Counted from the first letter of the stretch, positions 6,963-14,078 are shown. The stretch is 64,000 bases of DNA from Limosilactobacillus reuteri (GCF_034259105.1 NZ_CP139476.1:34429-98428), one strand, 5' to 3'. Notes: generated from the letters alone by a model not told the origin. Translations and numbers: made by a program.

Positions 6963-7235
6963 TTAGCAAACTAAAACATTATCAATATAATCTAGTTCAA
7001 TTTCACCTGGCTCTGTTTCATTAGGGTAATCAGCATCGCCAATTGATTCTGCGCTATAATGTCCTATAAGTTCCATTCCGAATAATTCAAATTTGAACTC
7101 AACATATTCTCCAATTGGTAAGTCACTATCATGATCCTCATTTAATTTCTCCCAAAATTCTACATTGAACTCATCAATATTTTTCTCCGTGACAATTCCG
7201 CGACTTTTCTCAATAACCAAATCATTCCAGCACAT
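6963..7235 (-). CDS. Hypothetical acidic protein
   Basis: 90 residues; ATG at 7233-7235 is chosen because AGGAGGAAATC lies just before it; a longer in-frame extension would run into the neighbouring gene. Strongly acidic with alternating beta-like stretches (YVEFKFELFGMELIGHYS). It is the first cluster gene to the right of the IS30 insertion. No family recognised. Confidence 0.6.
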   Translation of the reverse strand: MCWNDLVIEKSRGIVTEKNIDEFNVEFWEKLNEDHDSDLPIGEYVEFKFELFGMELIGHYSAESIGDADYPNETEPGEIELDYIDNVLVC

Positions 7236-7260
7236 TTTTGATTTCCTCCTAAAATTACTT

Positions 7261-7587
7261 TTAACCCCAACCCCAGTCGGTAGTAACCACCTGATCGCCC
7301 TCGGTGCGATAAATGCAACTTTCATCACCGCTTTCAACCAATGCCTCTCCCAAGGCTTCTAAATCAATATAGTCAATAGGATTTGGGGCGCCGTTGTAAT
7401 CTTGCTTGTCAAGATGGTTGTCAAGATACCAACCCTCTGTTAATTCGTAATAAGCGAAGTCTTCCAACGTGTCATATACACTCAAATTGCTTTCTTGCCA
7501 TTCGCCTTTACCGAATACATCTAATAGTTCTTGTGCTAGTTCTGGCTTGTCCGCTTTTAACTCTGCAAAACTGTTGTAAAGTGTCAT
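7261..7587 (-). CDS. Short ArdA-like antirestriction protein
   Basis: 108 residues; ATG at 7585-7587 after GGAGGAAATTTAAG. Its C-terminal half, FAYYELTEGWYL then PIDYIDLEALGEALVES, resembles the third domain of ArdA, whose typical motif is a Y-(I/F)-D-Y/L-E-A-(L/F)-G stretch. ArdA is a DNA mimic that blocks type I restriction enzymes. This protein is shorter than ArdA (about 165-175 residues) and may be a one-domain relative. A full-length ArdA is encoded at 12,449-12,973. Family membership is probable; activity is inference. Confidence 0.5.
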   Translation of the reverse strand: MTLYNSFAELKADKPELAQELLDVFGKGEWQESNLSVYDTLEDFAYYELTEGWYLDNHLDKQDYNGAPNPIDYIDLEALGEALVESGDESCIYRTEGDQVVTTDWGWG

Positions 7588-7611
7588 CTTAAATTTCCTC
7601 CTAAAATTTCT

Positions 7612-7857
7612 TTACATAAGAACTGAATCAACTTCTACTGGGATAATATCTAGGCATGATGTGGTACCATTTTCTCCATCAAAGCGAACACGGGTTCCGT
7701 ATTCTTCCGTCCAGTAAAATTCTTTTTCTCCAGTGATATTCTTGAAAAGTCGTTCACCTGCTGTTTGCGCATTTTCAAAACAGCTATATAAACCAACTGG
7801 CGCAGGTACATTACTATCATTTTCATTTTCTCGGTAGATTAATTCATAAATTGTCAT
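7612..7857 (-). CDS. Hypothetical small protein
   Basis: 81 residues; ATG at 7855-7857 after GGAGGAAGTTGAA. Sequence begins MTIYELIYRENENDSNVPAP. No recognised domain, one central aromatic patch (EFYWTEEYG). Spacing of 24 nt to the next gene downstream fits one message with the rest of the cluster. Confidence 0.6.
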   Translation of the reverse strand: MTIYELIYRENENDSNVPAPVGLYSCFENAQTAGERLFKNITGEKEFYWTEEYGTRVRFDGENGTTSCLDIIPVEVDSVLM

Positions 7858-7883
7858 TTCAACTTCCTCCTAAAAACTCTTTG

Positions 7884-8063
7884 CTAGGCCACCAATTCAA
7901 CTTCATAATCGTGACCTTGATAGTTTTCAATTGCTTCGATAGCTTCGTTCACCCCCATATCACAATCGGTATCGACTAATTCTTGTGCCCAACGAATTAA
8001 ATTCTTCTTTGTTTCGTGCCACCAGTAATCTGATTGTTCTAAATCCTTGACCAAAAATAACAT
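7884..8063 (-). CDS. Small protein, paralogue of 5640-5822
   Basis: A 59-residue frame with a strong ribosome site (GGGAGGAAATTAGA before ATG 8061-8063). Begins MLFLVKDLEQSDYWWHETKK; the segment LIRWAQELVDTDC and NEAIEAIENYQ matches the 5640-5822 protein. The conserved cluster spacer and ribosome site make it a real gene despite its size. Function unknown. Confidence 0.65.
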   Translation of the reverse strand: MLFLVKDLEQSDYWWHETKKNLIRWAQELVDTDCDMGVNEAIEAIENYQGHDYEVELVA

Positions 8064-8082
8064 TCTAATTTCCTCCCATTCA

Positions 8083-8112
8083 CAAATGCCGTCATATCAA
8101 CGTTTCTAGCAC
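8083..8112. repeat. Recurrent intercistronic element, copy 1
   Basis: The plus-strand string ATATCAACGTTTCTAGCAC occurs here and again at about 10,719-10,737, each time in the leader of a short cluster gene. Its role is unknown. Confidence 0.6.
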
Positions 8113-8145
8113 CTAAATTTCTTTCTAAATTACGTGTTTTATCAT

Positions 8146-8325
8146 CTAAGCAAATTGACCTAAAACCTTTGTCTGCTCTTCTTTACTTATTCCTAATTCA
8201 TATTGAGTGTAGTCATTAAATACACCATTGTCTGCACTATCCTTTAACGCCTCAAGAACGACAGTCGCTTCAAGTGGTGATAATTTCCGCCCGTTAATAA
8301 TAATTTCTTCGTTGTATAATTTCAT
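8146..8325 (-). CDS. Hypothetical small protein
   Basis: 59 residues; ATG at 8323-8325 after GGAGAAAATTAAC. A beta-like start (KLYNEEIIINGRKLS) and a central helix (EATVVLEALKDSAD), then acidic. No recognised family. Spacer and ribosome site match the rest of the series. Confidence 0.6.
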   Translation of the reverse strand: MKLYNEEIIINGRKLSPLEATVVLEALKDSADNGVFNDYTQYELGISKEEQTKVLGQFA

Positions 8326-8366
8326 GTTAATTTTCTCCACCTTTTACTTTTTCTAAAATATATGTT

Positions 8367-8693
8367 TTACCAATGGCTCAATTCTTCTAAATCGGAATAA
8401 TCATTTTTAAGAATTTTATCAATAGTAGTATCAACTGCTGGCTCATAAAACGATACAAACCATTTCCCATCTTCTTTACCAAAATAGTTCACAATCGTTT
8501 CGTTGTTTTGAGGATCAATATTAAAGTGCTTGAAAACTCGGTTAACCACAATTTTTTCAAACAGATCGATATATTCTTGCTGATACTTTTCTGAATACTC
8601 TACTTCGTTATAAGCGTCGAACTGTAAACATTCCACGCCCGCCCTATCTAATTTATTCAAAACTGATAACTTTTTCGCTGTTAAAATTTCCAT
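8367..8693 (-). CDS. Hypothetical acidic protein
   Basis: 108 residues; ATG at 8691-8693 after GGAGGAAATTATC. Helical and acidic, with YSEKYQQEYIDLFEKIVVN in the first half and WFVSFYEPAVDTTIDKIL near the end. No known domain. It may be a further DNA-mimic-type protein, but this rests only on charge and position. Confidence 0.6.
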   Translation of the reverse strand: MEILTAKKLSVLNKLDRAGVECLQFDAYNEVEYSEKYQQEYIDLFEKIVVNRVFKHFNIDPQNNETIVNYFGKEDGKWFVSFYEPAVDTTIDKILKNDYSDLEELSHW

Positions 8694-8758
8694 GATAATT
8701 TCCTCCACACTCCTAAAATATGTTTTCGTTCTGGTTTTATTACTAAAATTTCTTTTCT

Positions 8759-9238
8759 CTAATACAAGTAATCACGGTATTCAACCGAATCATCATTAAT
8801 CAAATCTAAGTCAATATTCCCATTTTCGTCAGTTGCACCTTCGATAATTTTTACTTTATTTTCTCGGTATGCTAGTTTTAACACTTTAATCCAATGCTTC
8901 GGATGAAGTGCTTCATCCAATAATCTTTCGCTGTACAGATCAATAGGTGCCTTTTCATCAACCGTATGGTAAACAGTGTCTAATTCATAATCAAAAGCAT
9001 TGCCCTGTTCCACTGGATTACTGAACAAGTCGAAATAAAAGTCCCATAGTACACACGCAATAAATTCTCCCTTAATAGTCTTTTTTGCACGGTACTTATC
9101 AGCATAATGTGTAAGCACTGAATCAAATGTAACCCCTGCACTAATGAATTTTCTCCGTTGTTCTGGTGTTGCATCATGCCAAGCCTTACTCTTAACTAAT
9201 TCATTAACACTAAATGGTAGTAAATTTACATCAATCAT
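8759..9238 (-). CDS. Hypothetical protein
   Basis: 159 residues if started at the second ATG of an ATGATG pair (9236-9238), five bases after GGAGG. Mostly helical, with Trp-rich patches (SKAWHDATPEQRRKFISAG; ACVLWDFYFDLF). No domain recognised. It is one of the longest unknowns in the cluster and lies between the beta-clamp region and the short genes. Confidence 0.6.
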   Translation of the reverse strand: MIDVNLLPFSVNELVKSKAWHDATPEQRRKFISAGVTFDSVLTHYADKYRAKKTIKGEFIACVLWDFYFDLFSNPVEQGNAFDYELDTVYHTVDEKAPIDLYSERLLDEALHPKHWIKVLKLAYRENKVKIIEGATDENGNIDLDLINDDSVEYRDYLY

Positions 9239-9280
9239 CATTTCCTCCACACTCCTAAATTTTCTCTCTACACCAACCAA

Positions 9281-9502
9281 TTAAAACGGGACTTCATTGG
9301 TTTCATAGTCCCAATTACGACGATCAAATTCCTCCATAATGGACTCGGTGTCGTCCCAAACGTAACTGCTGAGAAATTCCTCTAAATCAGTAATTCCCCA
9401 CCATTCATTAACAATCTCCATTAACTTTTCTTTATCAAACACGGCCTCACAACCAATGCTTCCCTCAACACCTGTTTGATAATCCATGACAACTTCACTC
9501 AT
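9281..9502 (-). CDS. Small acidic protein, paralogue of 10,482-10,688
   Basis: 73 residues; ATG 9500-9502 after GAGGAA. The core DKEKLMEIVNEWWGITDLEE, then FLSSYVWDD and FDRRNWDYE, aligns with the 10,482-10,688 product (KKRLIKCLQQAWGISWKEF, VRSGYDWD, FDSRKWKYK). The pair thus share a W-G-I-(T/S)-x2-EF-x2-S-x-Y-x-WD...FD-x-R-x-W-x-Y signature. Function unknown; the acidic and basic versions may have diverged in target. Confidence 0.65.
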   Translation of the reverse strand: MSEVVMDYQTGVEGSIGCEAVFDKEKLMEIVNEWWGITDLEEFLSSYVWDDTESIMEEFDRRNWDYETNEVPF

Positions 9503-9563
9503 AGCCAATTCCTCAACTTTCCGTATATGATTTTATGTAAACTATATTTACTTAAATTTCTTT

Positions 9564-10418
9564 TTAGAATGTCCGTAACGGGGTAACTAATCCAATTCCA
9601 CCATTTTCTCGTGTGAAAGTGAAAGGTCGTAAGGTACCATTAAACGAGAACTTCAAGAACTCTGTATTCTCGCATTTCTGTAATTCACTAATAAGTAGCT
9701 TCACATTGAAGTCAATTTCAAAATTCAGTCCCTTGTTATTCTCGACCTTGTGATTATCACCGATGAACAAATTGCGGTGCTTAATTTCTTGAATGTCATC
9801 ACCAACGCCAATAACAACTTTGGAATTATCTTGAATTTCAAGATGAACATCGTAAAGTCCCTTTGTATTGGTCTTTTCCTTCAATGCTTTCAGAATAGGC
9901 AATAATTCTTTCTTCCGTGTTTCAAATTCAAACCGAGCATTATCTGGAATGAGAAAATCTAATTCCGGGTAGAATGCATTGAACCGTGTAAAAGTATCGT
10001 TGTCTGAATTGTCATCAATAAATGTTTCCTCATTACCGTCTAAGATTGCGACCTTGCCAGTGGGTTTATTATTTTTTCCGAACTCTGGAGTAATGAATAA
10101 GTGAGTACCATGTTTCGTCGGTGTCTTAGATAAATTCTTTGCAAACTTACCATCAATCAAAAATTCTTTTCCAACTAACTCATCGCTAGTGCTTGCTGCA
10201 ACCTTTTGTTGCGTCAAAATATGAGAATCGGTTGCCTCAATAGTTAATTCATTCTCGTGAATTTCAACGTGAACATACTGTAATACCGGCCGTGAATCTG
10301 TTCGTGCCGTTGCTACGGCAACAAACTTTAGTGCCTTCAAAAATTCTTTTGCGTTCACAATAATTGCTTCGTTTACGTTACTAGTTGCTACGTTATTTAA
10401 TAGTGTTTGTGTATTCAT
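9564..10418 (-). CDS. Plasmid-borne DNA polymerase III beta-clamp (DnaN) paralogue
   Basis: 284 residues; ATG 10,416-10,418 after GAGGTAATTAAC. Residues ~25-70 (LKFVAVATARTDSRPVLQYV, then a strand pair ending IEATDSHIL) match the N-terminal domain of bacterial sliding clamps. The C-terminus RPFTFTRENGGIGLVTPLR matches the conserved clamp ending (P-x-R). At 284 residues it is shorter than a chromosomal clamp (about 370), so one domain is reduced. A clamp ring tethers polymerases and repair proteins to DNA. A plasmid copy may replace the host clamp after transfer or sequester clamp-binding proteins; the purpose is inference, the family call is strong. Confidence 0.75.
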   Translation of the reverse strand: MNTQTLLNNVATSNVNEAIIVNAKEFLKALKFVAVATARTDSRPVLQYVHVEIHENELTIEATDSHILTQQKVAASTSDELVGKEFLIDGKFAKNLSKTPTKHGTHLFITPEFGKNNKPTGKVAILDGNEETFIDDNSDNDTFTRFNAFYPELDFLIPDNARFEFETRKKELLPILKALKEKTNTKGLYDVHLEIQDNSKVVIGVGDDIQEIKHRNLFIGDNHKVENNKGLNFEIDFNVKLLISELQKCENTEFLKFSFNGTLRPFTFTRENGGIGLVTPLRTF

Positions 10419-10481
10419 GTTAATTACCTCTTAATAGTGAATTTATTTTTAATAGTGTTTTTGTTATGATAATTTCTTTAC

Positions 10482-10688
10482 TCAAATACCCAAGTCATTG
10501 TCTGGATCAATTACTTTATATTTCCATTTTCGGCTATCAAAGAAGTCGGCGATTGCATAGGCTCCGTCCCAATCATAGCCACTACGTACAAATTCTTTCC
10601 AGCTTATGCCCCATGCTTGTTGCAAGCATTTAATCAGTCTTTTCTTGTTAAAAAGGTAATACCCATTTTCGCTAAAATTCATCTTCAT
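10482..10688 (-). CDS. Small protein, paralogue of 9281-9502
   Basis: 68 residues; ATG 10,686-10,688 after GGAGGAAATTATA. It shares the W-G-I...EF...S-x-Y-x-WD...FD-x-R-x-W-x-Y pattern with the 9281-9502 product. It is more basic at the N-terminus (FNKKRLIKCLQQAWG). Function unknown. Confidence 0.65.
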   Translation of the reverse strand: MKMNFSENGYYLFNKKRLIKCLQQAWGISWKEFVRSGYDWDGAYAIADFFDSRKWKYKVIDPDNDLGI

Positions 10689-10718
10689 TATAATTTCCTC
10701 CAATTTGTAAATACTGTT

Positions 10719-10737
10719 ATATCAACGTTTCTAGCAC
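10719..10737. repeat. Recurrent intercistronic element, copy 2
   Basis: Second copy of ATATCAACGTTTCTAGCAC (first near 8,092-8,110), in the leader of 10,482-10,688. Confidence 0.6.
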
Positions 10738-10767
10738 ATAAATTTCTTTATAAAAGACATATTTTAT

Positions 10768-11037
10768 CTAATCTTCTGCTTCGCTCAGTAATTCGTTTAG
10801 ATTAATTCCAAATGTTATCCCTGGTTCCAAAGTATCAATTTCTTGCTCCCAAATTTCGATACTATTATTTAATTCTTGCCCAAAATCTACTGCGCTATAT
10901 TCGTTGAATTGTAGATATTGAACTAATAATTTCTTTGCCTTGTCTAACGTGGTTGCTGTAGTAATGTAATCAGTCGGTTCCTGCCAAAACTCTTGATGAT
11001 CGACAATAACAACAACATAAACTTTTTTATTTTCCAT
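10768..11037 (-). CDS. Hypothetical acidic protein
   Basis: 89 residues; ATG 11,035-11,037 after GAGGAAATTAAA. It opens with a hydrophobic strand (KKVYVVVIVDHQEFW) followed by a helix (TTLDKAKKLLVQYLQF) and an acidic tail. The strand-helix layout is compact and globular, but no family is recognised. Confidence 0.6.
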   Translation of the reverse strand: MENKKVYVVVIVDHQEFWQEPTDYITTATTLDKAKKLLVQYLQFNEYSAVDFGQELNNSIEIWEQEIDTLEPGITFGINLNELLSEAED

Positions 11038-11109
11038 TTTAATTTCCTCGCTTTTCCAAAAATTCTTTTCGCTTCTACCTATGGAAATATCTAATTTTGT
11101 TAATCGTTT

Positions 11110-11673
11110 TTATGCTTCGACGATTTTCAGACCGTAACTCTCAACCCAACCAAAGTCAGTAAGACGCTTCATCATTTCATTTGCCGCATCAAGGCTGTAA
11201 AATTTATTCCAACGATCATAGCTTAATTTTGTGTAGCGTGGAGTTACCTTTACTCCGATTTTGTCGCCGTCTGAAATTACCCACTTCCTTGGCTTGACAC
11301 GTTTTTCTCCAACCAGCACCTTAAATGTTTCCTCGTTTCGCTCTACTACAAACCATTCTTTATACCAGGCATCCTCTGGGTTATTGGACTTAGCTTTTTC
11401 AGGATCACGGTATCGCAATTTATTATTCTGAGATAACCAAGTTAATCGCTTGCTCATTGTACTGGAGCTACTAAATCTTAAACTGCCATTAAGTGCGCCA
11501 TCAGCAAAATCAAAAACGCCCTTTTTAAATTCCTCGGGCGTCTTATAAGTATTCGTGTAATCCTCAACAACACGGCGATCAAACATATCGAAACAATTAC
11601 TCGAACGATAGCGTCCAGTAATCGTCATGGCTTTGCGGTTGATCTTAAAACTTAATACAGTATCGTAACTCAT
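11110..11673 (-). CDS. Hypothetical protein
   Basis: 187 residues, the longest unknown of the cluster; ATG 11,671-11,673 after GGAGGAAATTAAG. Rich in beta-type segments (TVLSFKINRKAMTITGRYRS) and in Lys/Arg, unlike most neighbours: SSSSTMSKRLTWLSQNNKLR, and a helix near the C-terminus (DAANEMMKRLTDFGW). It could contact nucleic acid, which is a guess from charge. No domain recognised. Confidence 0.6.
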   Translation of the reverse strand: MSYDTVLSFKINRKAMTITGRYRSSNCFDMFDRRVVEDYTNTYKTPEEFKKGVFDFADGALNGSLRFSSSSTMSKRLTWLSQNNKLRYRDPEKAKSNNPEDAWYKEWFVVERNEETFKVLVGEKRVKPRKWVISDGDKIGVKVTPRYTKLSYDRWNKFYSLDAANEMMKRLTDFGWVESYGLKIVEA

Positions 11674-11711
11674 CTTAATTTCCTCCGTTTATCTAAAAAT
11701 TCTTTTCGCTT

Positions 11712-12047
11712 CTACCAATTAGGAAAAACATATTTTTCTTTAACAATAGTTGTTTGACTAACGGGCATCGCCCCTGCTATGCCAACTAATTCATGCTTTT
11801 CTACACTTTCACCATCTTCTTGTGGATAGGCGAACATTTGAATATCATCTAATTCTTCATCTGTTAATTGTTCCCAATATTCAAGCATTTCATTTTCATC
11901 GTAAAACCCTTCAAGCTCATTACCCATCCAATCGCAAACACTGAAATACCAGGATTTACGAATTAGCTCACCATCAAAGTAGTCGTCTGGCTTAATCCAT
12001 TTGAAAGTAACTGGATAGTTTTCTCGGCGATAGTGTAATTTCTTCAT
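11712..12047 (-). CDS. SVCDWxGNEL-motif protein, long form
   Basis: 111 residues; ATG 12,045-12,047 after GGAGGAAATTATC. After a basic N-terminal extension (KKLHYRRENYPVTFKW), it contains WYFSVCDWMGNELEGFYDE and an acidic segment (LTDEELDDIQMFAYPQEDGE) matching the layout of the duplicated proteins at 1993-2492. The family therefore has three members in this cluster. Function unknown. Confidence 0.65.
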   Translation of the reverse strand: MKKLHYRRENYPVTFKWIKPDDYFDGELIRKSWYFSVCDWMGNELEGFYDENEMLEYWEQLTDEELDDIQMFAYPQEDGESVEKHELVGIAGAMPVSQTTIVKEKYVFPNW

Positions 12048-12075
12048 GATAATTTCCTCCTTGATAATTTCTTTT

Positions 12076-12231
12076 CTAGTTGACTTTGGTTAATTCAATT
12101 TCTCCATTGGCCGCCGCTTCAATAATCCACGGATAATTTTCAAGTAATACACGGCCACGGATATGGTCAACACCGCCTCCATGTGTTCCCTTGTAATCAA
12201 CTCGGTATAATTTTGTTTTGAAGATACGCAT
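12076..12231 (-). CDS. Small hypothetical protein
   Basis: 51 residues; ATG 12,229-12,231 after CGGAGGAAATAAAA. Sequence begins MRIFKTKLYRVDYKGTHGGG and ends with a short acidic stretch. The ribosome site and cluster spacing make it a probable gene. No family recognised. Confidence 0.6.
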   Translation of the reverse strand: MRIFKTKLYRVDYKGTHGGGVDHIRGRVLLENYPWIIEAAANGEIELTKVN

Positions 12232-12257
12232 TTTTATTTCCTCCGTTCTATGAAAAA

Positions 12258-12413
12258 TTATTTTTGTTCAATACCTTTGAGTTGACGAATAATTTTCGCT
12301 TCACTCATTATTACCTTGTAATTTGAGTCGGCTTCTTGTGCTGAATGTACCCAGCCCCCAAAGCATACAAGTGCGATAATAGCAAGCATTACAATTGCAA
12401 TATTTTTCTTCAT
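12258..12413 (-). CDS. Small membrane or secreted protein
   Basis: 51 residues; ATG 12,411-12,413 after CGGAGGACAAATAACC. MKKNIAIVMLAIIALVCFGG is a positively charged start plus one hydrophobic span, i.e. a signal anchor or signal peptide, followed by a ~30-residue hydrophilic tail. One of two membrane proteins in the cluster. Its role is unknown; a place next to ardA would suit an envelope function in early conjugation, but this is speculation. Confidence 0.6.
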   Translation of the reverse strand: MKKNIAIVMLAIIALVCFGGWVHSAQEADSNYKVIMSEAKIIRQLKGIEQK

Positions 12414-12448
12414 GGTTATTTGTCCTCCGAGTGGGTGTATTGTGTGGT

Positions 12449-12973
12449 TTACAGGTATTCATTCTTAAATTCTTCGATAATTTTGCTTGCATGATTGTTA
12501 AGCATTTCTTGATATTGATATTCATTCATGCTTGCTAGATTGCCCACCCCATTAAAGTAGATATATGGATCAAGCCAGTTTTGAATTTCACCAAAGAAAG
12601 TTGCACGTGCGATTTCAGTTTTATCCGTGAACATGGTATCGAAAAAGTCATCATCAAAATCATATACATCCTCGCAGCCGGTTGCTTCACGATCGTCTAG
12701 GTCTTTATATACATCCTCGATAGTTTCATAGTCTTCTAGTGCCTCGGCTAATTCATTTAACCGATACATGCTATCATCTTCACTGATTGTGAATGGTGCT
12801 TCGTAATCACTAATGAACCATTCATCGTGATAACCGTGCTTACTGTCACCGCCTAAGTCTAGCTTGTCCAAAATGTCCTTGTTTACGTCATCAACTGGTA
12901 ACGTTGTCCATTGTCCGTTGAGTTCGCCATCGTTGTACTTTGCCAAGTTTGAAACAAATACGTTAATTTTCAT
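12449..12973 (-). CDS. ardA: ArdA antirestriction protein
   Basis: 174 residues, the usual ArdA length. The N-terminus KINVFVSNLAKYNDGELNG and QWTTLPV match the family's opening strand and N-x-x-(K/R)-Y-x-x-G-E-L-x-G-x-W motif; the remainder is very acidic (DYEAPFTISEDD, EDVYDFDDDFFD), as expected of a protein that mimics bent B-DNA and occupies the DNA site of type I restriction enzymes. On conjugative elements ardA is expressed as the plasmid enters a new cell. The start follows AAAGGGGTAAATATC. It lies near the promoter end of the cluster, where early expression would be greatest. Confidence 0.85.
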   Translation of the reverse strand: MKINVFVSNLAKYNDGELNGQWTTLPVDDVNKDILDKLDLGGDSKHGYHDEWFISDYEAPFTISEDDSMYRLNELAEALEDYETIEDVYKDLDDREATGCEDVYDFDDDFFDTMFTDKTEIARATFFGEIQNWLDPYIYFNGVGNLASMNEYQYQEMLNNHASKIIEEFKNEYL

Positions 12974-13038
12974 GATATTTACCCCTTTTTATTTACCTAA
13001 AGTCTATTATTTAGCTTAATTAATAGTGTAAGATTACA

Positions 13039-13242
13039 TTAGTTTAATAGGTTCGTCAATAGTGCCCGTAAAAGTGGAAGGGTCACTGTAATAACAATAA
13101 CTGCAATGAATAGTGCCAAAATGCTGTACTTTTTAAACTTGATTAACTTTTCGCTATCCCGTTCTAATTGCTTAATGTATTCAGGATCAACTAACTTGTA
13201 ATCCTGTTCAGCGTATTTTTGTAGTTCCTTTTGTGACATCAT
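13039..13242 (-). CDS. Small single-span membrane protein
   Basis: 67 residues (MMSQKELQKY...). A charged helical N-terminal half (residues 1-38, possible coiled coil: EYIKQLERDSEKLIKFKK) is followed by one hydrophobic span, ILALFIAVIVITVTLPLL, and a short tail. The start is ATG 13,240-13,242 with AAAGG further upstream; the next ATG is three bases on. First coding gene downstream of the candidate structured RNA. Function unknown. Confidence 0.55.
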   Translation of the reverse strand: MMSQKELQKYAEQDYKLVDPEYIKQLERDSEKLIKFKKYSILALFIAVIVITVTLPLLRALLTNLLN

Positions 13243-13259
13243 AATTATCAAAACCTTTC

Positions 13260-13778
13260 TAATGTGTTTCAGCGGTTATTATTAATCGCTTTATATAGAG
13301 TCTTATCGTGTTGATAAGGCTCTCTAAAAACAATTAATAGCGTCTTTTTCACTTTCACAGGCTTAAACCAAGGAATATTAGCAAGTTCCTGCTGGTAGTA
13401 TCACGGCGCCTTTATCTACTATTGATTAGGCGGTTGACGTGGAATCACCTACCCCTACCGTACCGGGTTATTTACCAACTTTTGATATTGCGGAGTTGTT
13501 CTCAGTTCTACTGAAAGATTGAACCGCCGTTATTAAGTTTTCAAAGTTCAGCATATGTTGGTTTGAAAGTGATTGAGTATGCTCTCGCTCACACTATCCG
13601 CCACCTTAACCCGCTATCTAATGGTAGTTATGGCATTATCCTACCCCTACTCATACGAACTATGTGTATCCCGTCGATACGGTTTATAGATTTAAGATTA
13701 AGCCTGTTTAGCCCGTTGACTTATGCGACTTACTAACGTTTTTTGAATTGGTAACTTTCCAATTAATTTGAACAAATT
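13260..13778 (-). ncRNA. Candidate large structured non-coding RNA (ROOL/GOLLD-like)
   Basis: About 520 nt with no reading frame of note, more GC-rich than its flanks, lying directly downstream of the nearest of four tandem promoters. Visible helices on the RNA: 13,297-13,323 (11-bp stem, one mismatch); 13,368-13,395 (CCA/TGG with GGAA/TTCC); 13,666-13,680 (GTATC/GATAC); and a long-range GGCGGTT/AACCGCC pairing between 13,429-13,435 and 13,522-13,528. An 11-bp repeat, CCTACCCCTAC, occurs at 13,448 and 13,640. Large ornate RNAs of the ROOL and GOLLD classes are known from lactobacillus plasmids and phages. Class membership is inference; the non-coding structured nature is supported. Confidence 0.55.
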
Positions 13779-13781
13779 TAT

Positions 13782-13810
13782 ATTATAGCGTGAACGCTAT
13801 ATATAAACAA
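13782..13810 (-). promoter_or_regulatory. Tandem promoter P1 with palindromic operator
   Basis: -35 TTGTTT (805-810), 17-nt spacer, -10 TATAAT (782-787). The palindrome TATAGCGTGAACGCTATA (13,785-13,802) covers the -10 and spacer. Confidence 0.85.
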
Positions 13811-13868
13811 CCTATTTTTTATTAATCACTCAAGGCTTGTGATTGCTTGTTACTTGATTGTGACTTTT

Positions 13869-13897
13869 ATTATAGCGTGAACGCTATAATTTGTCAA
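13869..13897 (-). promoter_or_regulatory. Tandem promoter P2 with palindromic operator
   Basis: Consensus -35 TTGACA (892-897), 17-nt spacer, -10 TATAAT (869-874), overlapped by the same palindrome at 13,871-13,888. Confidence 0.9.
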
Positions 13898-13980
13898 GAA
13901 GTAAATTTGATCATTTTTGAAAACCTATGCTAGTTCGGTGACTGCTATTTTTGTTTTCATTAATCAACTTTACGGCTTTT

Positions 13981-14009
13981 ATTATAGCGTGAACACTATA
14001 ATTTGTCAA
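13981..14009 (-). promoter_or_regulatory. Tandem promoter P3 with palindromic operator
   Basis: -35 TTGACA (14,004-14,009), 17-nt spacer, -10 TATAAT (13,981-13,986). The palindrome at 13,983-14,000 has one changed base per arm (TATAGCGTGAACACTATA). Confidence 0.9.
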
Positions 14010-14078
14010 TACCTTTTTCAAATTAATTTTTGAAATGTTTAATATTGAATTATTGCCGTTGTCTAATTGACGATTTTA

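Noticed and set aside
12301..12525. A 74-codon minus-strand frame with Cys-rich residues
   Set aside because: Overlaps ardA and the 51-aa membrane-protein gene in another frame; the real starts have better ribosome sites.
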